DNA of 64,000 bases from Naasia lichenicola (GCF_004801885.1 NZ_SSSM01000002.1:62001-126000), one strand, 5' to 3'. Shown: positions 53,239 through 62,842, counted from the first letter of the stretch. The notes: a model not told the origin generated them from the letters alone. Translations and numbers: made by a program.

Positions 53239-54558
53239 ATGATCGAGCGGGTGCCGCGATCCCGATCCCTCCTGCTGGATGTCACGCCGTTCCGAGAGAG
53301 CCCCGCGTTCGCGCGGCTCTGGGTCGGCCAGGCGATCTCCGGCATCGGCGGTCAGATGACGATCGTCGCCGTCGGGCTGCACATCTACGAGCTGACCCGA
53401 TCCACGCTGGCGGTCTCGCTGGTCGGCATCATCGCCCTGGGGCCGACGGTGATCGCCGGGCTCTACGGCGGCACGCTCGCGGATGCCTTCGACCGCCGCC
53501 GCGTCGCATTGATCTCCGGCCTGGTCGCCTGGATCTCGACCGGGACGATCGCGACGCTGGCGTGGTTCGGATCCGAGTCCGTCGGCAGTCTCTACGTGCT
53601 GACCGCGATCACCGCCGCAGCTGCGACCGTGCTGGGCACCGCGCAGTTCGCGATCACCCCTCGGCTGCTGCGCAAGGAGCTGCTGCCCGCGGCGTCCGCG
53701 CTCGGCGGCATCACGAGCGGCATCTCGATCACCGTCGGCCCGGCGGTCGCCGGCGTGCTGGTCGCGCTGGTCGGCTTCGGCTGGACCTACTCGGTCGATG
53801 TCATCCTGTTCGTGGCAGCCTTCGTCGGCATCCTGACCCTTCCCGCCATGCCGCCGCTGGCATCCGTCGCCCGGCCCGGTTTCGCCTCGATCGCGGGAGG
53901 CCTCAGATTCCTGCGGATCGCGCCGAACATCCGGATGAACTTCCTCGTCGACATCATCGCGATGGTCTTCGGCACTCCCCGTGTGCTCTTCCCGGCCGCC
54001 GGCGCGCTGGTGCTCGGCGGCGGCGCGATCACCGTCGGCGTGCTGACGGCCGCCTACGCGATCGGCGCGCTGATCTGCAGCGTCTTCTCCGGCCGGCTCG
54101 GCACGATCCGGATGCACGGCCGGGCGATCGGGATCGCCGTGCAGTTCTACGGCACGTTCATCGCAGGTTTCGGCGCCGTGCTCGCCGTCGTCATGCTCGG
54201 CGGTCTCTCCACCGGCCGGCAGACCGATCTCCACGGCGGCCAGCTGCTCGCCATCGGGCTCGCCGCGCTCATGCTGGCCGGCGCAGGCGCCTCGGACAAC
54301 GTCAGCGCGATCTTCCGCTCGACCATGCTGCAGTCCGCCGTTCCCGACGAGTACCGCGGGCGCCTGCAGGGCGTCTTCGTCGTCGTGGTCACGGGCGGAC
54401 CGCGGATCGGCGACCTCTATGTGGGCATCGCGGCGACGATCGGCATGCTCTGGGTGCCGCCGATCGTGGGAGGGGTGATCATCGTCGTCCTCGTGGCGAT
54501 CCTGGTCCGCCGCTCAGCGAGCTTCCGCTCCTACGACGCCCTGAACCCCGTCCCGTAA
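53239..54558 (+). CDS. MFS transporter (enterobactin-exporter-like)
   Basis: The 439-residue protein has about 12 hydrophobic helices. SPAFARLWVGQAISGIGGQM is the typical opening of MFS_3/EntS-like proteins, and GGTLADAFDRRRVAL is the loop 2-3 motif. A siderophore-related role is possible because a siderophore-interacting protein lies 2.3 kb downstream, but other members export other compounds. The ATG is at 53239. Confidence 0.87.
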   Translation: MIERVPRSRSLLLDVTPFRESPAFARLWVGQAISGIGGQMTIVAVGLHIYELTRSTLAVSLVGIIALGPTVIAGLYGGTLADAFDRRRVALISGLVAWISTGTIATLAWFGSESVGSLYVLTAITAAAATVLGTAQFAITPRLLRKELLPAASALGGITSGISITVGPAVAGVLVALVGFGWTYSVDVILFVAAFVGILTLPAMPPLASVARPGFASIAGGLRFLRIAPNIRMNFLVDIIAMVFGTPRVLFPAAGALVLGGGAITVGVLTAAYAIGALICSVFSGRLGTIRMHGRAIGIAVQFYGTFIAGFGAVLAVVMLGGLSTGRQTDLHGGQLLAIGLAALMLAGAGASDNVSAIFRSTMLQSAVPDEYRGRLQGVFVVVVTGGPRIGDLYVGIAATIGMLWVPPIVGGVIIVVLVAILVRRSASFRSYDALNPVP

Positions 54559-54575
54559 CCCCACTCCGCAGCCGT

Positions 54576-54632
54576 CGAATTGCCGCATATGGTCCTCACA
54601 TCAGCGTCATACGAGCCGAATGTGGCAATTCG
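54576..54632. repeat. D-family palindrome, copy D2
   Basis: CGAATTGCCGCAT (54576) pairs with ATGTGGCAATTCG (54620-54632) at 12 of 13 positions. The centre is more degenerate than D1. It separates convergent MFS and dienelactone-hydrolase genes. Confidence 0.75.
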
Positions 54633-54664
54633 GCGCTGTCAGGGCTGCGTGAGAGGAGTGGCGT

Positions 54665-55429
54665 TCAGCGGAGGCGGGCGCCGAGGAAGGCGAGGGTGGT
54701 GACCCAGGCGTCCTCTGCCGCGTCCGCCGAGTAGGCGATCGCATTGGTGTCGTTGAAGAACGCGTGTCCGACGCCGCTGTGGACGACCGGCGTGAATTCG
54801 ACGTCCGCCTCTGAGAGGGCCTCTGTCAGCTCGGGCAGGCCGGAGATGATCCGCTCGTCGTCCGCCCCGTAGATGCCGAGCACGGGCGCGGTGATGTCGG
54901 CGAGCGTCGCCGCAGAAGGGGCGGAGCCGTAGAAGGGGATCGCCGCCTTCAGCCGCGTGTCCTCCGCCGCGAGAGCCCAGACGTAGGTGCCGCCGAAGCA
55001 GAAGCCGACCGCGCCGATCCGCCCGTCCACGCCGCCCTGCGCGTCGACGTAGTCGACCACCTGCGTGAGCACGCCGACGGCCCATTCCGCGTACTCCGGC
55101 GAGTGGGTCCCGCTGAGCGCCTCTCGGAGCAGCGGCTGCGCCTCGTGCCGGACGGCGGGGTCGGGGTCGGACATCCGCGCCGCGAGATCGGCTCCGATGT
55201 CGGGAGTCACTCCCGCATTGCTGAGGATGTCGGGGGCGACGACGAGGTAGCCCTCTGCGGCGAGGCGGTCGGCGACATCGCAGATGTGCGGCACGAGGCC
55301 CCAGATCTCGTGGATCAGCACCAGCCCGCCGCGAAGCGGGATGCCCTCCTCCGGGTCTGCGCGGTAGGCGTGGATCGGCCCGCCCGTCGTCTCGATCTCG
55401 ACCCGGCGTCCTCGGCTGTCAGCATCCAT
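54665..55429 (-). CDS. Dienelactone hydrolase family protein
   Basis: The 254-residue alpha/beta hydrolase has the Cys nucleophile in GFCFGG (about residues 133-138), aspartate in YGADDERI and histidine in SGVGHAFFN, the family's Cys-Asp-His triad. The E-x-W-G motif (HEIWGLVPHI, about 40-49) is typical. Substrate unknown; homologues hydrolyse dienelactones or other esters. The ATG at 55429 lies just before MDADSRGRRVEIET; the longer in-frame start at 55519 is rejected. Confidence 0.9.
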   Translation of the reverse strand: MDADSRGRRVEIETTGGPIHAYRADPEEGIPLRGGLVLIHEIWGLVPHICDVADRLAAEGYLVVAPDILSNAGVTPDIGADLAARMSDPDPAVRHEAQPLLREALSGTHSPEYAEWAVGVLTQVVDYVDAQGGVDGRIGAVGFCFGGTYVWALAAEDTRLKAAIPFYGSAPSAATLADITAPVLGIYGADDERIISGLPELTEALSEADVEFTPVVHSGVGHAFFNDTNAIAYSADAAEDAWVTTLAFLGARLR

Positions 55430-55628
55430 TCCGCCATCGTGGCACGACGCCGCTGAACCTCCGGCGAGACCGGCGATGCGCGCGATGTGACGTGACGCGC
55501 GAGGGCCGCGCCGCGACACGCGAACGGTCCATTCGCGGGTTTCCCTGCCCTGGATGAGGCACCCTTGATCCTGGTGGGACCGATCCGCGGACGGGTGCGG
55601 ACCGCCTGTTCAGACTCGAGGGGGGTCG

Positions 55629-56816
55629 ATGGAGCTCACCACGGTCATCCTCGACATCGCGCTCGGCCTGATGCTCGCCGGCTACCTCGTCTACGGCTAC
55701 CACTCGGGCCTGCTGCGCAGCGGGTTCGCCATCCTCGGCGTCATCGTCGGCGGCATCGCCGCGCTGCTGCTCGTGCCCATCCTCAACACGGTCGTCTCCC
55801 AGCCCGTCTGGCGTGTCGTCGCGACGATCGGCATCTCCGTCGGTCTGCTGGCGCTCGGGCACGCGATCGGCGTCACGGTCGGGCACACGGCATCCAAGGT
55901 GCTGCTGCGCGGTCCGCTCCAGCTCGTCGACCGTCTGCTGGGCGCCGCCGTGAACCTGGTCGTCGCCGCGCTGGTGACCTTCATGGCCGCGGGCGGCATC
56001 GCCTCGCTCGGAGTTCCGCAGCTCAGCCAGCCGATCGGCAACTCGGCCGTGCTCAAGGTCATCGACGGCGCCATCCCCGATCCGCTCGAGCAGATCCTCG
56101 CCGAGATCCGCTCGACCGTCACCGCCGACGGCCTTCCGACCATCTCGGGCCTCGCCGCACCGAGCATCCAGCCCACCGTGCCGAGCCTGGACACCGGGAC
56201 CGACGCGCTCGCGGCGGCCGCGCGCTCCGTCGTCCGGATCAGCGGCAACGCGTTCGCCTGCGGTCAGAGCCAGACCGGCAGCGGATTCTTCATCGCTCCG
56301 GGTCGGGTCGTCACCAACGCCCACGTCGTATCCGGCGTCGAGGAGCCGGTCGTCGAGACCCCGAACGACGGCACCGAGGCCGGCCGGGTGGTCTACTTCG
56401 ACCCGGAGCACGACCTCGCGATCATCGCCGTCGACGGGCTGGCCACTCCCGCGCTGGAGATCGGCGCGGAGCTCGCGCCCGGCGACTCTGCCGTGTTCGA
56501 CGGCTATCCCCTCGGCGGTCCGTTCAGCTCCGGCGGAGCGAGCGTGATCTCGGTCGACGAGCTGCAGGTGCAGAACATCTACGACACCGGCACCGGTGAG
56601 CGCGAGGTGTACACCCTCGCCGCGAACGTGCAGCAGGGCAACTCCGGTGGCCCGCTGCTCAGCACCGCCGGCGAGGTGACGGGCATCGTCTTCGCCAAGA
56701 GCGCGGACACCGCCAACATCGGCTACGCCATGACGGTCGACGAGATCGCCACCGTCCTGGTCGGCGCAGCCTCGTACTCCGACGCCGTCTCGTCCGGGAG
56801 CTGCACCACCGACTGA
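55629..56816 (+). CDS. marP: MarP-type membrane serine protease
   Basis: The 395-residue protein has an N-terminal CvpA-like region of four helices (about residues 5-140) and a chymotrypsin-like domain outside the membrane. The triad is H in TNAHVVSG, D in DPEHDLAIIAVD and S in QQGNSGGPL. Cysteines in FACGQSQ and SGSCTTD could form the stabilising disulfide known in the mycobacterial enzyme. MarP protects mycobacteria in acid and oxidative stress by processing cell-wall hydrolases. The ATG is at 55629. Confidence 0.92.
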   Translation: MELTTVILDIALGLMLAGYLVYGYHSGLLRSGFAILGVIVGGIAALLLVPILNTVVSQPVWRVVATIGISVGLLALGHAIGVTVGHTASKVLLRGPLQLVDRLLGAAVNLVVAALVTFMAAGGIASLGVPQLSQPIGNSAVLKVIDGAIPDPLEQILAEIRSTVTADGLPTISGLAAPSIQPTVPSLDTGTDALAAAARSVVRISGNAFACGQSQTGSGFFIAPGRVVTNAHVVSGVEEPVVETPNDGTEAGRVVYFDPEHDLAIIAVDGLATPALEIGAELAPGDSAVFDGYPLGGPFSSGGASVISVDELQVQNIYDTGTGEREVYTLAANVQQGNSGGPLLSTAGEVTGIVFAKSADTANIGYAMTVDEIATVLVGAASYSDAVSSGSCTTD

Positions 56817-56906
56817 CCTGGCTCGAGCCGGCAGCGCGCCGTGCGCCGGCGGTCGTCAGGCACCGCTCGCGACGGGGGACCGGGCATCTCGCGACAGAAT
56901 GGTCGG

Positions 56907-57680
56907 GTGACCGCACTCCCCCTCAGCACCTCACGGACCCGCGAGGTCGTCCGCCACGACCTCAAGCTCCGCTCGCTCACCGTGACGGCGGTGCAGCGGC
57001 TGACCGAGCATCTGACCCGCGTGACGCTGGCGGGCGACGATCTGGCCGACTTCTCGAGCGTCGGCCCCGAGGACCACGTCAAGATCCTCTTCCCTGCGCC
57101 TCCCGGTGAGCGGATCGCCCGCGATTACACCCCTGCGGTGCATCGAGCGGACACCGGCGAGCTCGACCTCGACTTCGTGCTACACGGCGACTCCGGGCCC
57201 GCCAGCGCGTGGGCCTCGGGCGCGCAGGTCGGAGACACCCTGAACATCGGCGGACCGCGCGGATCGCGACTGGCCCCGAACGGCTACCGCAGGATCGTGC
57301 TGCTCGCCGACGAGTCGGCTGTGCCCGCTCTCTCGCGCTGGATCGTGGCCACCCGCGATGTCTCCGAGGTCATCGCGTTCGTCCAGTCGGATGACCCCGC
57401 GATCCTCGACTACCCGTTCCCGAACGGCGACCGCGTGGCGGTCACCGCCATCGGCGTCGGGTCGGAGGCTGCGCTCGTCGCACTCGGCGGGCTGCACCTC
57501 GACGAGGACACCTACATCTGGGCGGCCGGCGAGGCGACGGCACTGATCCCGGTCCGCCGTCACCTGCGTCGCGAGCTGGGCCTGGCAGCGTCCCAGGTCA
57601 AGGTCGACGGCTACTGGAAGTTCGGCACCGCAGAGCTCGACCACCACGCCCCGCTCGATCCCGACGACCCCGAGGATTGA
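56907..57680 (+). CDS. Siderophore-interacting protein (ferric-siderophore reductase)
   Basis: The 257-residue protein has a FAD-binding barrel with RDYTPAV (about residues 71-77), an SIP-type C-terminal domain (DEDTYIWAAGEATAL, where GE is conserved) and the end motif GYWKFG. It reduces ferric siderophores to release iron. The GTG at 56907 gives a family-like start; upstream in-frame codons from 56841 are not needed. It overlaps neither neighbour and converges on the VanZ gene. Confidence 0.92.
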   Translation: MTALPLSTSRTREVVRHDLKLRSLTVTAVQRLTEHLTRVTLAGDDLADFSSVGPEDHVKILFPAPPGERIARDYTPAVHRADTGELDLDFVLHGDSGPASAWASGAQVGDTLNIGGPRGSRLAPNGYRRIVLLADESAVPALSRWIVATRDVSEVIAFVQSDDPAILDYPFPNGDRVAVTAIGVGSEAALVALGGLHLDEDTYIWAAGEATALIPVRRHLRRELGLAASQVKVDGYWKFGTAELDHHAPLDPDDPED

Positions 57681-57761
57681 GCGCGGCCGGTCACGCGACC
57701 AGTGGCGACGGGCGATAAACCCGCGGACCCGCGGCGGCGAGGGCTGCGGCAGGCGGCGGGA

Positions 57762-58259
57762 TCACCAGCGCTGGTAGGCGGGCTGCCTGTCCGACGCGCG
57801 GACCGAGGCGTTGCGGCGTGCGGTCGCCTCGCGGCGGAGCTGCCGGGCCTTGCCCGCGGTGAGGATCAGCACCACGACCGCTCCGACAATGGCGCCGGTG
57901 CTGTTCGAGACGATGTCGCGCACGTCCGCGACGCGGGTGGTGAAGAAGAGCAGCTGAGCGAGCTCGATCGCGCAGGACAGAGCGACGCTGAGGAGCATCG
58001 CGAGCCACCAGCGCGCGCGGCCGAAGAGCAGGACGAAGAACATGCCGATCGGCGCGAACATCGCGATGTTGGCGGCGAACTCCACGTCGGAGTAGTCGAG
58101 CCAGCGAGCGCCGGGGAACTCGTCCAGTGCACGCAGCACCCGCCAGACGACACCGTCGGTGCCATCGCCGAAGGGCAGCGACGGCGAGAGGGTGAGCCAT
58201 CCGACGAACCCCAGATAGAGGACCGTCACGATCGAGAGCAGCGGGTGGCGGCGGAACAT
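57762..58259 (-). CDS. VanZ-like membrane protein
   Basis: The 165-residue protein has four hydrophobic helices and the VanZ landmarks LTLSPS, NIAMFAPIGMFF and AIELAQLLF...RVADVRDIVSNSTGAIVG (D-hhxNxxGxhhG). VanZ itself raises teicoplanin resistance; the general function is unclear. The ATG at 58259 is used. Confidence 0.9.
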   Translation of the reverse strand: MFRRHPLLSIVTVLYLGFVGWLTLSPSLPFGDGTDGVVWRVLRALDEFPGARWLDYSDVEFAANIAMFAPIGMFFVLLFGRARWWLAMLLSVALSCAIELAQLLFFTTRVADVRDIVSNSTGAIVGAVVVLILTAGKARQLRREATARRNASVRASDRQPAYQRW

Positions 58260-58363
58260 CGCTCAATTTTGCACCGCGGTCCTGAGGAGGAGCCTCACGA
58301 ATCCCCAGAGCCTCCGATCTGGGGCACGGACCGCCGAGGCGCCCCCGGATCCGCTGCTGGTCA

Positions 58364-58419
58364 CCTACGTTCCGGCCCGATACCTACGAAATTACGTAGG
58401 TATTCAGCCGGAACGTAGG
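58364..58419. repeat. A-family palindrome, copy A4
   Basis: Arms 58364-58388 and 58395-58419 are complementary at 22 of 25 positions over the loop AAATTA. Each arm holds CCTACG at both ends around TTCCGGC. It lies between the helicase stop and the VanZ start on the minus strand. Confidence 0.9.
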
Positions 58420-58444
58420 AACTGACGCGGCGCAAGGGCGGGGG

Positions 58445-60661
58445 TCAGAACATGTCCGCGGTACGGGTGATCATCGTGAGGCGCTGGGTGGCGCGGGTCA
58501 GTGCGACGTAGAGGGAGCTCACACCGCGCGGCTCCGCCCCGATGATCCCGTCAGGATCGACGACGACGACCGAGTCGAACTCGAGCCCCTTCGACGTCCG
58601 CGGCCCCATCACCGTGATGGCGGCCTGGAGGCCGTCCACACCCAGTCCGACCAGGGGTCCGAAGCGCGCCGACAATGCGCGGTGCAGCTCGGGCACGTCG
58701 GCGTCCGGGGCGATGACGGCGAGAGTGCCCGCCGTGCTGATGGCGCGGTCCGCCTCCACCGCGTCGACGAGCGCCTGCGCCACGACGGGAGCCGCTGCGA
58801 CGATCCGCACCGGCGCCCACTCGGATTCCCGCACCGAGCGCGAGCGGGTGATCCGCAGCCCGTGCTCCTCGGCGATCCGCTCGGCGAGCTCTGCGATCTG
58901 CGCGGGCGTGCGGTAGTTGACCGTCAGCTCTTCGAGCCGGAAGTCGTCGGTGAGCGCCCGGATGGCCTCGCCCCAGGTGCCGGCGGCCGACGACGAGCTG
59001 GCCTGGGCGATGTCGCCCACGATGGTGAAGGAGCGGAGAGGGGCGCGACGGCGGAGCAGCCGCCACTGCATCGGGGTGAGCTCCTGCGCCTCGTCGACGA
59101 CGATGTGTCCGTAGGTCCAGCTGCGATCCGTCGCGGCGCGCTCTGCAGCCGTCAGACGAGGACCGGATTCGGCGAAGCCGTCGGCGAGCGCCTCTGCGCT
59201 CACCATGCCCTCGACGTCCATGTTCGCGATCGCCTGCTCGGCGTTCTCGATGTCGCGCTTGCGCTGTCGCCGGGCCTCCTTCTCGGACGCGTCGGTCTGA
59301 GTGGGGGCCTCGCCGAGCAGCTCGGCGGCCTCGTCGAGCAGCGGCACGTCGGAGACGGTGAACTCCGCGTCGCGATCGCGCTCGAGCAGCGCCCGGCGCT
59401 CCGCCGGCCACGAGGGCGTCAGCGTCGCGAGCCACTGCGGCCGCGCGTAGAGGTCCCGGAGGAGCTTCTCAGGGGTGAGCGGCAGCCAGGCGGTGTTGAG
59501 CAGCACCCGCACGTCATGGCTCGAGCGGAGGTCCTCGCGCAGCATCCGCACGTCGTCGGAGTCGATGGTGTCTCCGCCCTCGCGGAGCTGGTCGACGAGC
59601 TGATTGGTCAGGGCGGCGAGAGCGGACGAGACGAACGTGTTCCGAGCCTCGTTGTGCGGCTTGCGGCTGTCCTGCGCCTTCTGGATCGCACGCTGGATCA
59701 GACCCGGGTGCACCTCGAGACGCTCGTTGTCGATCCAGACGGACTGCGGCTCGGCCGGCGCGACCTGGCGGGAGGCGACCGCACGCCGAAGCAGGTCGGT
59801 CATCCGCGCCGATCCCTTGACCGCCGCGGTCTCAGGGGCGTCGTCCGCCCGCGCATCGACTCCTGGATAGAGCCCGCCGACGCTCGAGAGCACGACCCCC
59901 GTCTCGCCGAGGGACGGAAGGACCTGCTCGATGTACTGCAGGAAGCTGCGGGAGGGCCCGACCACGAGCAGACCGGACGAGGCGAGCCGTTCGCGGAAGG
60001 TGTAGAGCAGGTACGCGGCACGATGCAGGGCAACCGCCGTCTTGCCGGTGCCCGGCCCGCCCTGGACGACCATCACCCCGCGCAGATCGCTGCGGATGAT
60101 CCGGTCCTGCTCCGCCTGGATGGTGCCGACGATGTCCTGCATCCGGCCGGTGCGCTGCGCGGTGAGGGCGGCCATCAGGGCGCTCTCGCCGGTGAGCGGC
60201 CTGTCGTCGAGGCCGGTGGCGTCGAGAACCTCGTCCTCGATCCGGGTGATCGAGCGGCCCTGGGTGCTGAGGTGGCGACGGGCGCGGATGCCGAGTGGGT
60301 GCGCCGCGGTGGCCTGGTAGAACGCGCTCGCCTGCGGAACCCGCCAGTCGAGCAGCAGCGGCTGCAGGTCCGCATCGCGCAGCCCGATCCGGCCGATGTA
60401 GCGCAGGTCGCCCTCGGTGGTCTCGAGCCGGCCGAAGGCGAGGCGGTCGTTGACCTCGCGCAGCTGTGCGATCCGGTCCTCGTAGATCCGGGCCATGGCG
60501 TCGCGCTCGGAACGGGCCTGGTGGGTGCCGCCGGCTGTGCCCATCCGCACCTTCTCGAGCTCCCGCTGCGCCTCCGCCTTCACCGCGTCGAGGCGCCCGT
60601 AGAGGAGGAACAGGTAGTCCTGCTCGCGGTCGAGCTCGGAGGCGGAGGTGGGCTCAGACAT
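58445..60661 (-). CDS. HelD/HelR-type superfamily 1 helicase
   Basis: The 738-residue protein has an N-terminal coiled coil (about residues 8-75), Walker A GGPGTGKTAVALHR (about 202-215), Walker B VVDEAQELT, and C-terminal motifs VNYRTPAQI, SKGLEFDSVVVVDP and YVALTRATQRL. This is the architecture of actinobacterial class II HelD proteins, which release stalled RNA polymerase; Streptomyces HelR does so and gives rifamycin tolerance. No inverted GGGGCTTGC rifamycin-associated element is visible upstream, so induction may differ. A UvrD-like DNA helicase is the alternative. The ATG is at 60661. Confidence 0.88.
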   Translation of the reverse strand: MSEPTSASELDREQDYLFLLYGRLDAVKAEAQRELEKVRMGTAGGTHQARSERDAMARIYEDRIAQLREVNDRLAFGRLETTEGDLRYIGRIGLRDADLQPLLLDWRVPQASAFYQATAAHPLGIRARRHLSTQGRSITRIEDEVLDATGLDDRPLTGESALMAALTAQRTGRMQDIVGTIQAEQDRIIRSDLRGVMVVQGGPGTGKTAVALHRAAYLLYTFRERLASSGLLVVGPSRSFLQYIEQVLPSLGETGVVLSSVGGLYPGVDARADDAPETAAVKGSARMTDLLRRAVASRQVAPAEPQSVWIDNERLEVHPGLIQRAIQKAQDSRKPHNEARNTFVSSALAALTNQLVDQLREGGDTIDSDDVRMLREDLRSSHDVRVLLNTAWLPLTPEKLLRDLYARPQWLATLTPSWPAERRALLERDRDAEFTVSDVPLLDEAAELLGEAPTQTDASEKEARRQRKRDIENAEQAIANMDVEGMVSAEALADGFAESGPRLTAAERAATDRSWTYGHIVVDEAQELTPMQWRLLRRRAPLRSFTIVGDIAQASSSSAAGTWGEAIRALTDDFRLEELTVNYRTPAQIAELAERIAEEHGLRITRSRSVRESEWAPVRIVAAAPVVAQALVDAVEADRAISTAGTLAVIAPDADVPELHRALSARFGPLVGLGVDGLQAAITVMGPRTSKGLEFDSVVVVDPDGIIGAEPRGVSSLYVALTRATQRLTMITRTADMF

Positions 60662-60727
60662 GGGGCGAAAAGTCTACAGCGCCTGCAAAGACGTCAGGTC
60701 GCCGACGGTCTCGGCCGGGAGAAGCGG

Positions 60728-61252
60728 TCAGGAGGCGATGCGGGCGGGCGCGTCCGTGACGCTCTCGCCGAGGATCTCATCGGCCCGCTCGCAGGCGGTG
60801 GGGTTGACCGCGTCGATGATCCGCTCGGACGCCGCTCCGATGGTCGACTTCTCGTCGAGGTCGAGCACCCCGAAGAACCGCCGCCGCAGCTCGTCGTCGT
60901 GGCCGAGGGAGGCCGTCAGCACGGCGGCGGTGCCCGCTGCCGTCAGGGCGACCCACGTGCCTCGGAGGTCCGTCGGACAGTCCTTGCGCTCGACGAGGCC
61001 GCGAGCCTCCATGCGGGTGACCTGGTGCGAGACGCGGCTCTTCTCCCAGCCCAGCAGCTCGGTCAGCTCGCGTGCGCGGAGCTGCTTGTCCTGCGAGGCC
61101 TGCAGGGTGGTGAGGATCTCGAAGTCCGCTCCGGATACCCCGGCGTCGCCCTGCAGCCGCTGCTCGAGGGCGCGGTCCAGCTGGCGGCGCATCATCAGGA
61201 AGCTGCGCCAGACCTGTCGGTCCGCGTCGCTGATGGGCTGGCTGTCCGACAT
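60728..61252 (-). CDS. MarR family transcriptional regulator
   Basis: The 174-residue protein has a MarR winged helix: LRARELTELLGWEKSRVSHQ (recognition region, about residues 58-77) and the wing MEARGLVERKDCPTDLRGTWVALT. The ligand is unknown; a Cys in the wing could sense oxidants. It lies 66 bp upstream of the helicase gene on the same strand, so the two could be co-transcribed and it might control the helicase. Confidence 0.9.
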   Translation of the reverse strand: MSDSQPISDADRQVWRSFLMMRRQLDRALEQRLQGDAGVSGADFEILTTLQASQDKQLRARELTELLGWEKSRVSHQVTRMEARGLVERKDCPTDLRGTWVALTAAGTAAVLTASLGHDDELRRRFFGVLDLDEKSTIGAASERIIDAVNPTACERADEILGESVTDAPARIAS

Positions 61253-61395
61253 GGCAGACCTCCTCAGGCCCTCAGATTAGCGATGGGCCGCGTCGCACCT
61301 CCAGGGCGCGCGCGACGATTCCCCGATGACAACGCTCTTTCGCGTCCTGTCATTCCCCGAGGCGCAGGATCGAGACCGGAACCGCGGATCGAACC

Positions 61396-62190
61396 TCAGT
61401 CGCCGGCGGCGCGCACGCGGTTGCGGGCTCGCACCTTGACGGGGCGGGTGAGTCCCACGGGTCCTCGTCGGGGCGCTGGGCCCTTGCGCCCGCCGAGGGC
61501 CCAACCGGCGACCTCCAGACCGGCCAGCGCGAACTGGCCGACGATCGCGACGACGGCGATCGGCAGGAAGAGGATCCCGAGGTGGGTGAGGATCTCGATC
61601 GGCGCCGCGTCCCGCCGCCACGGCAGGGCGAGCAGGGCGGGCGCCGCGACCAGCGTCGCGAGCATGAGCGGCAGGTCGCCGAGCCCGAGCAGTGCGGCGA
61701 TCCCCAGATAGATCGCGCCGACGCCGAGCACGATCTGCACCGCCATGGCGATCGCCTGCCAGCGCCGGGGACCCCAGAACCGCTCGATCGAGACGGCGGA
61801 CCAGAGGATCGCGGAGCGCACCGCGCTGGAGTTCCCCTCGCGCAGCGAGACCCGGAAGACACGGTCCGCCTCTCGGCGCCGCTCGATCCACAGCCGCCGA
61901 TCGGGATCGAGGCATTCCCACCAGAGCTGATCGTGCATCAGCGCCGAGGCGGTGTGCCGGCCGTGATTGGAGATCAGACCCCAGAGGAACGGCGGGATCG
62001 AGGCGAGATCCGACGCGTTCGCACCCTTGGCCGGCTGCGACTCGTCATGGGCGCGGATGACGATCCGCTCCTCCTCGGGCCGACCTGGCTCGAGGTAGCT
62101 GAACGGCTCGAGGAGCTGGAACGTGCCGGGAGCTCGTTGGGACAGGTGGATGCGATCGAGGCGGCCGCCGTCCATCCGTGCGAAGGGCAT
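61396..62190 (-). CDS. DUF1353 family membrane-associated protein
   Basis: The 264-residue protein has DUF1353-like blocks, ASDLASIPPFLWGL (about residues 59-72) and SALMHDQLWW (about 81-90; the HDxLW motif), then two or three hydrophobic helices (about 143-230) and a basic tail. The soluble part is often encoded in phages; function unknown. The start is ATG at 62190, and the gap to the thioesterase stop is 3 bp. Confidence 0.75.
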   Translation of the reverse strand: MPFARMDGGRLDRIHLSQRAPGTFQLLEPFSYLEPGRPEEERIVIRAHDESQPAKGANASDLASIPPFLWGLISNHGRHTASALMHDQLWWECLDPDRRLWIERRREADRVFRVSLREGNSSAVRSAILWSAVSIERFWGPRRWQAIAMAVQIVLGVGAIYLGIAALLGLGDLPLMLATLVAAPALLALPWRRDAAPIEILTHLGILFLPIAVVAIVGQFALAGLEVAGWALGGRKGPAPRRGPVGLTRPVKVRARNRVRAAGD

Positions 62191-62193
62191 GGC

Positions 62194-62649
62194 TCAGCGT
62201 TCGATGATCAGCAGCGTCGACGAGGCGGTGGCGAGCAGACGACCGGTTGCGTCCGTCAGCTTCGCCTCCGCGAAGGCCACCCGGCGTCCGCGGTTGACGA
62301 CGACCGCCTCGGCGCGCACCGGTCCGGTGTCCTTCGTCATCCCTCGGACGTAGCTGATCTTCAGCTCGACCGTCGTGTACGCCTCGGCCGCGGAGAGCGT
62401 CGAGTGCACGGCGCAGCCGCAGGCCGAGTCGAGGAGCGACGCCGCATATCCCCCGTGCACGGATCCGATGGGGTTGTAGGCGTGCTCCCCCGGGGTGCCC
62501 TCGAAGACCGCGCGACCCGTGTCGATCTCGGTGAGGGTGAACTGCAGCGATGTGCCGATGCCGGGCATGCGGCCTGCCGCGAGCAGTGCCTGCAGCTGCT
62601 CGAGCCCGGTGGCGCCCGGGGCGACCTCGTCGGCGAGCCCGCCGCTCAT
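62194..62649 (-). CDS. PaaI-like hotdog-fold thioesterase
   Basis: The 151-residue protein has the hotdog core YNPIGSVHGGYAASLLDSACG (about residues 58-78; HGG with Asp downstream) and ELKISYVRGM. It hydrolyses acyl-CoA thioesters; substrate unknown. The ATG at 62649 has GGTGGACGG upstream; a longer in-frame start at 62748 runs through palindrome C2 and is rejected. The DUF1353 gene follows 3 bp later. Confidence 0.88.
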   Translation of the reverse strand: MSGGLADEVAPGATGLEQLQALLAAGRMPGIGTSLQFTLTEIDTGRAVFEGTPGEHAYNPIGSVHGGYAASLLDSACGCAVHSTLSAAEAYTTVELKISYVRGMTKDTGPVRAEAVVVNRGRRVAFAEAKLTDATGRLLATASSTLLIIER

Positions 62650-62703
62650 CCGTCCACCCGCGTCGCGCCCGTGACATCCATCCCTCGACCCTACCCAGGG
62701 ATC

Positions 62704-62755
62704 GAACTGCCCAGTTCTGCCGCTCGACAGGCGTTCCAGGCGGCACAACTGGGCA
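62704..62755. repeat. C-family palindrome, copy C2
   Basis: GAACTGCCCAGTTCTGCCGC (62704-62723) is identical to 18310-18329. Its right arm (62740-62755) pairs at 15 of 16 positions. It lies just upstream of the thioesterase. Confidence 0.85.
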
Positions 62756-62813
62756 ACTCACGGAGATCGGGCGGGGGCTGAAGGGGGCGCAGAACTGGGG
62801 CACTTCTGACCCC

Positions 62814-62842
62814 TTGCACCCGGCCTCGGAAAGGCGCATTCT
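62814..62842 (+). promoter_or_regulatory. Candidate promoter of the small RNA
   Basis: TTGCAC (62814-62819), 17-base spacer, CATTCT (62837-62842). Spacing is ideal; the -10 deviates from TANNNT at one position. Predicted transcription starts near 62849. Confidence 0.4.

Noticed and set aside
60662-60727. Rifamycin-associated element upstream of the helicase
   Set aside because: No inverted GGGGCTTGC-like dyad is present in the upstream interval.
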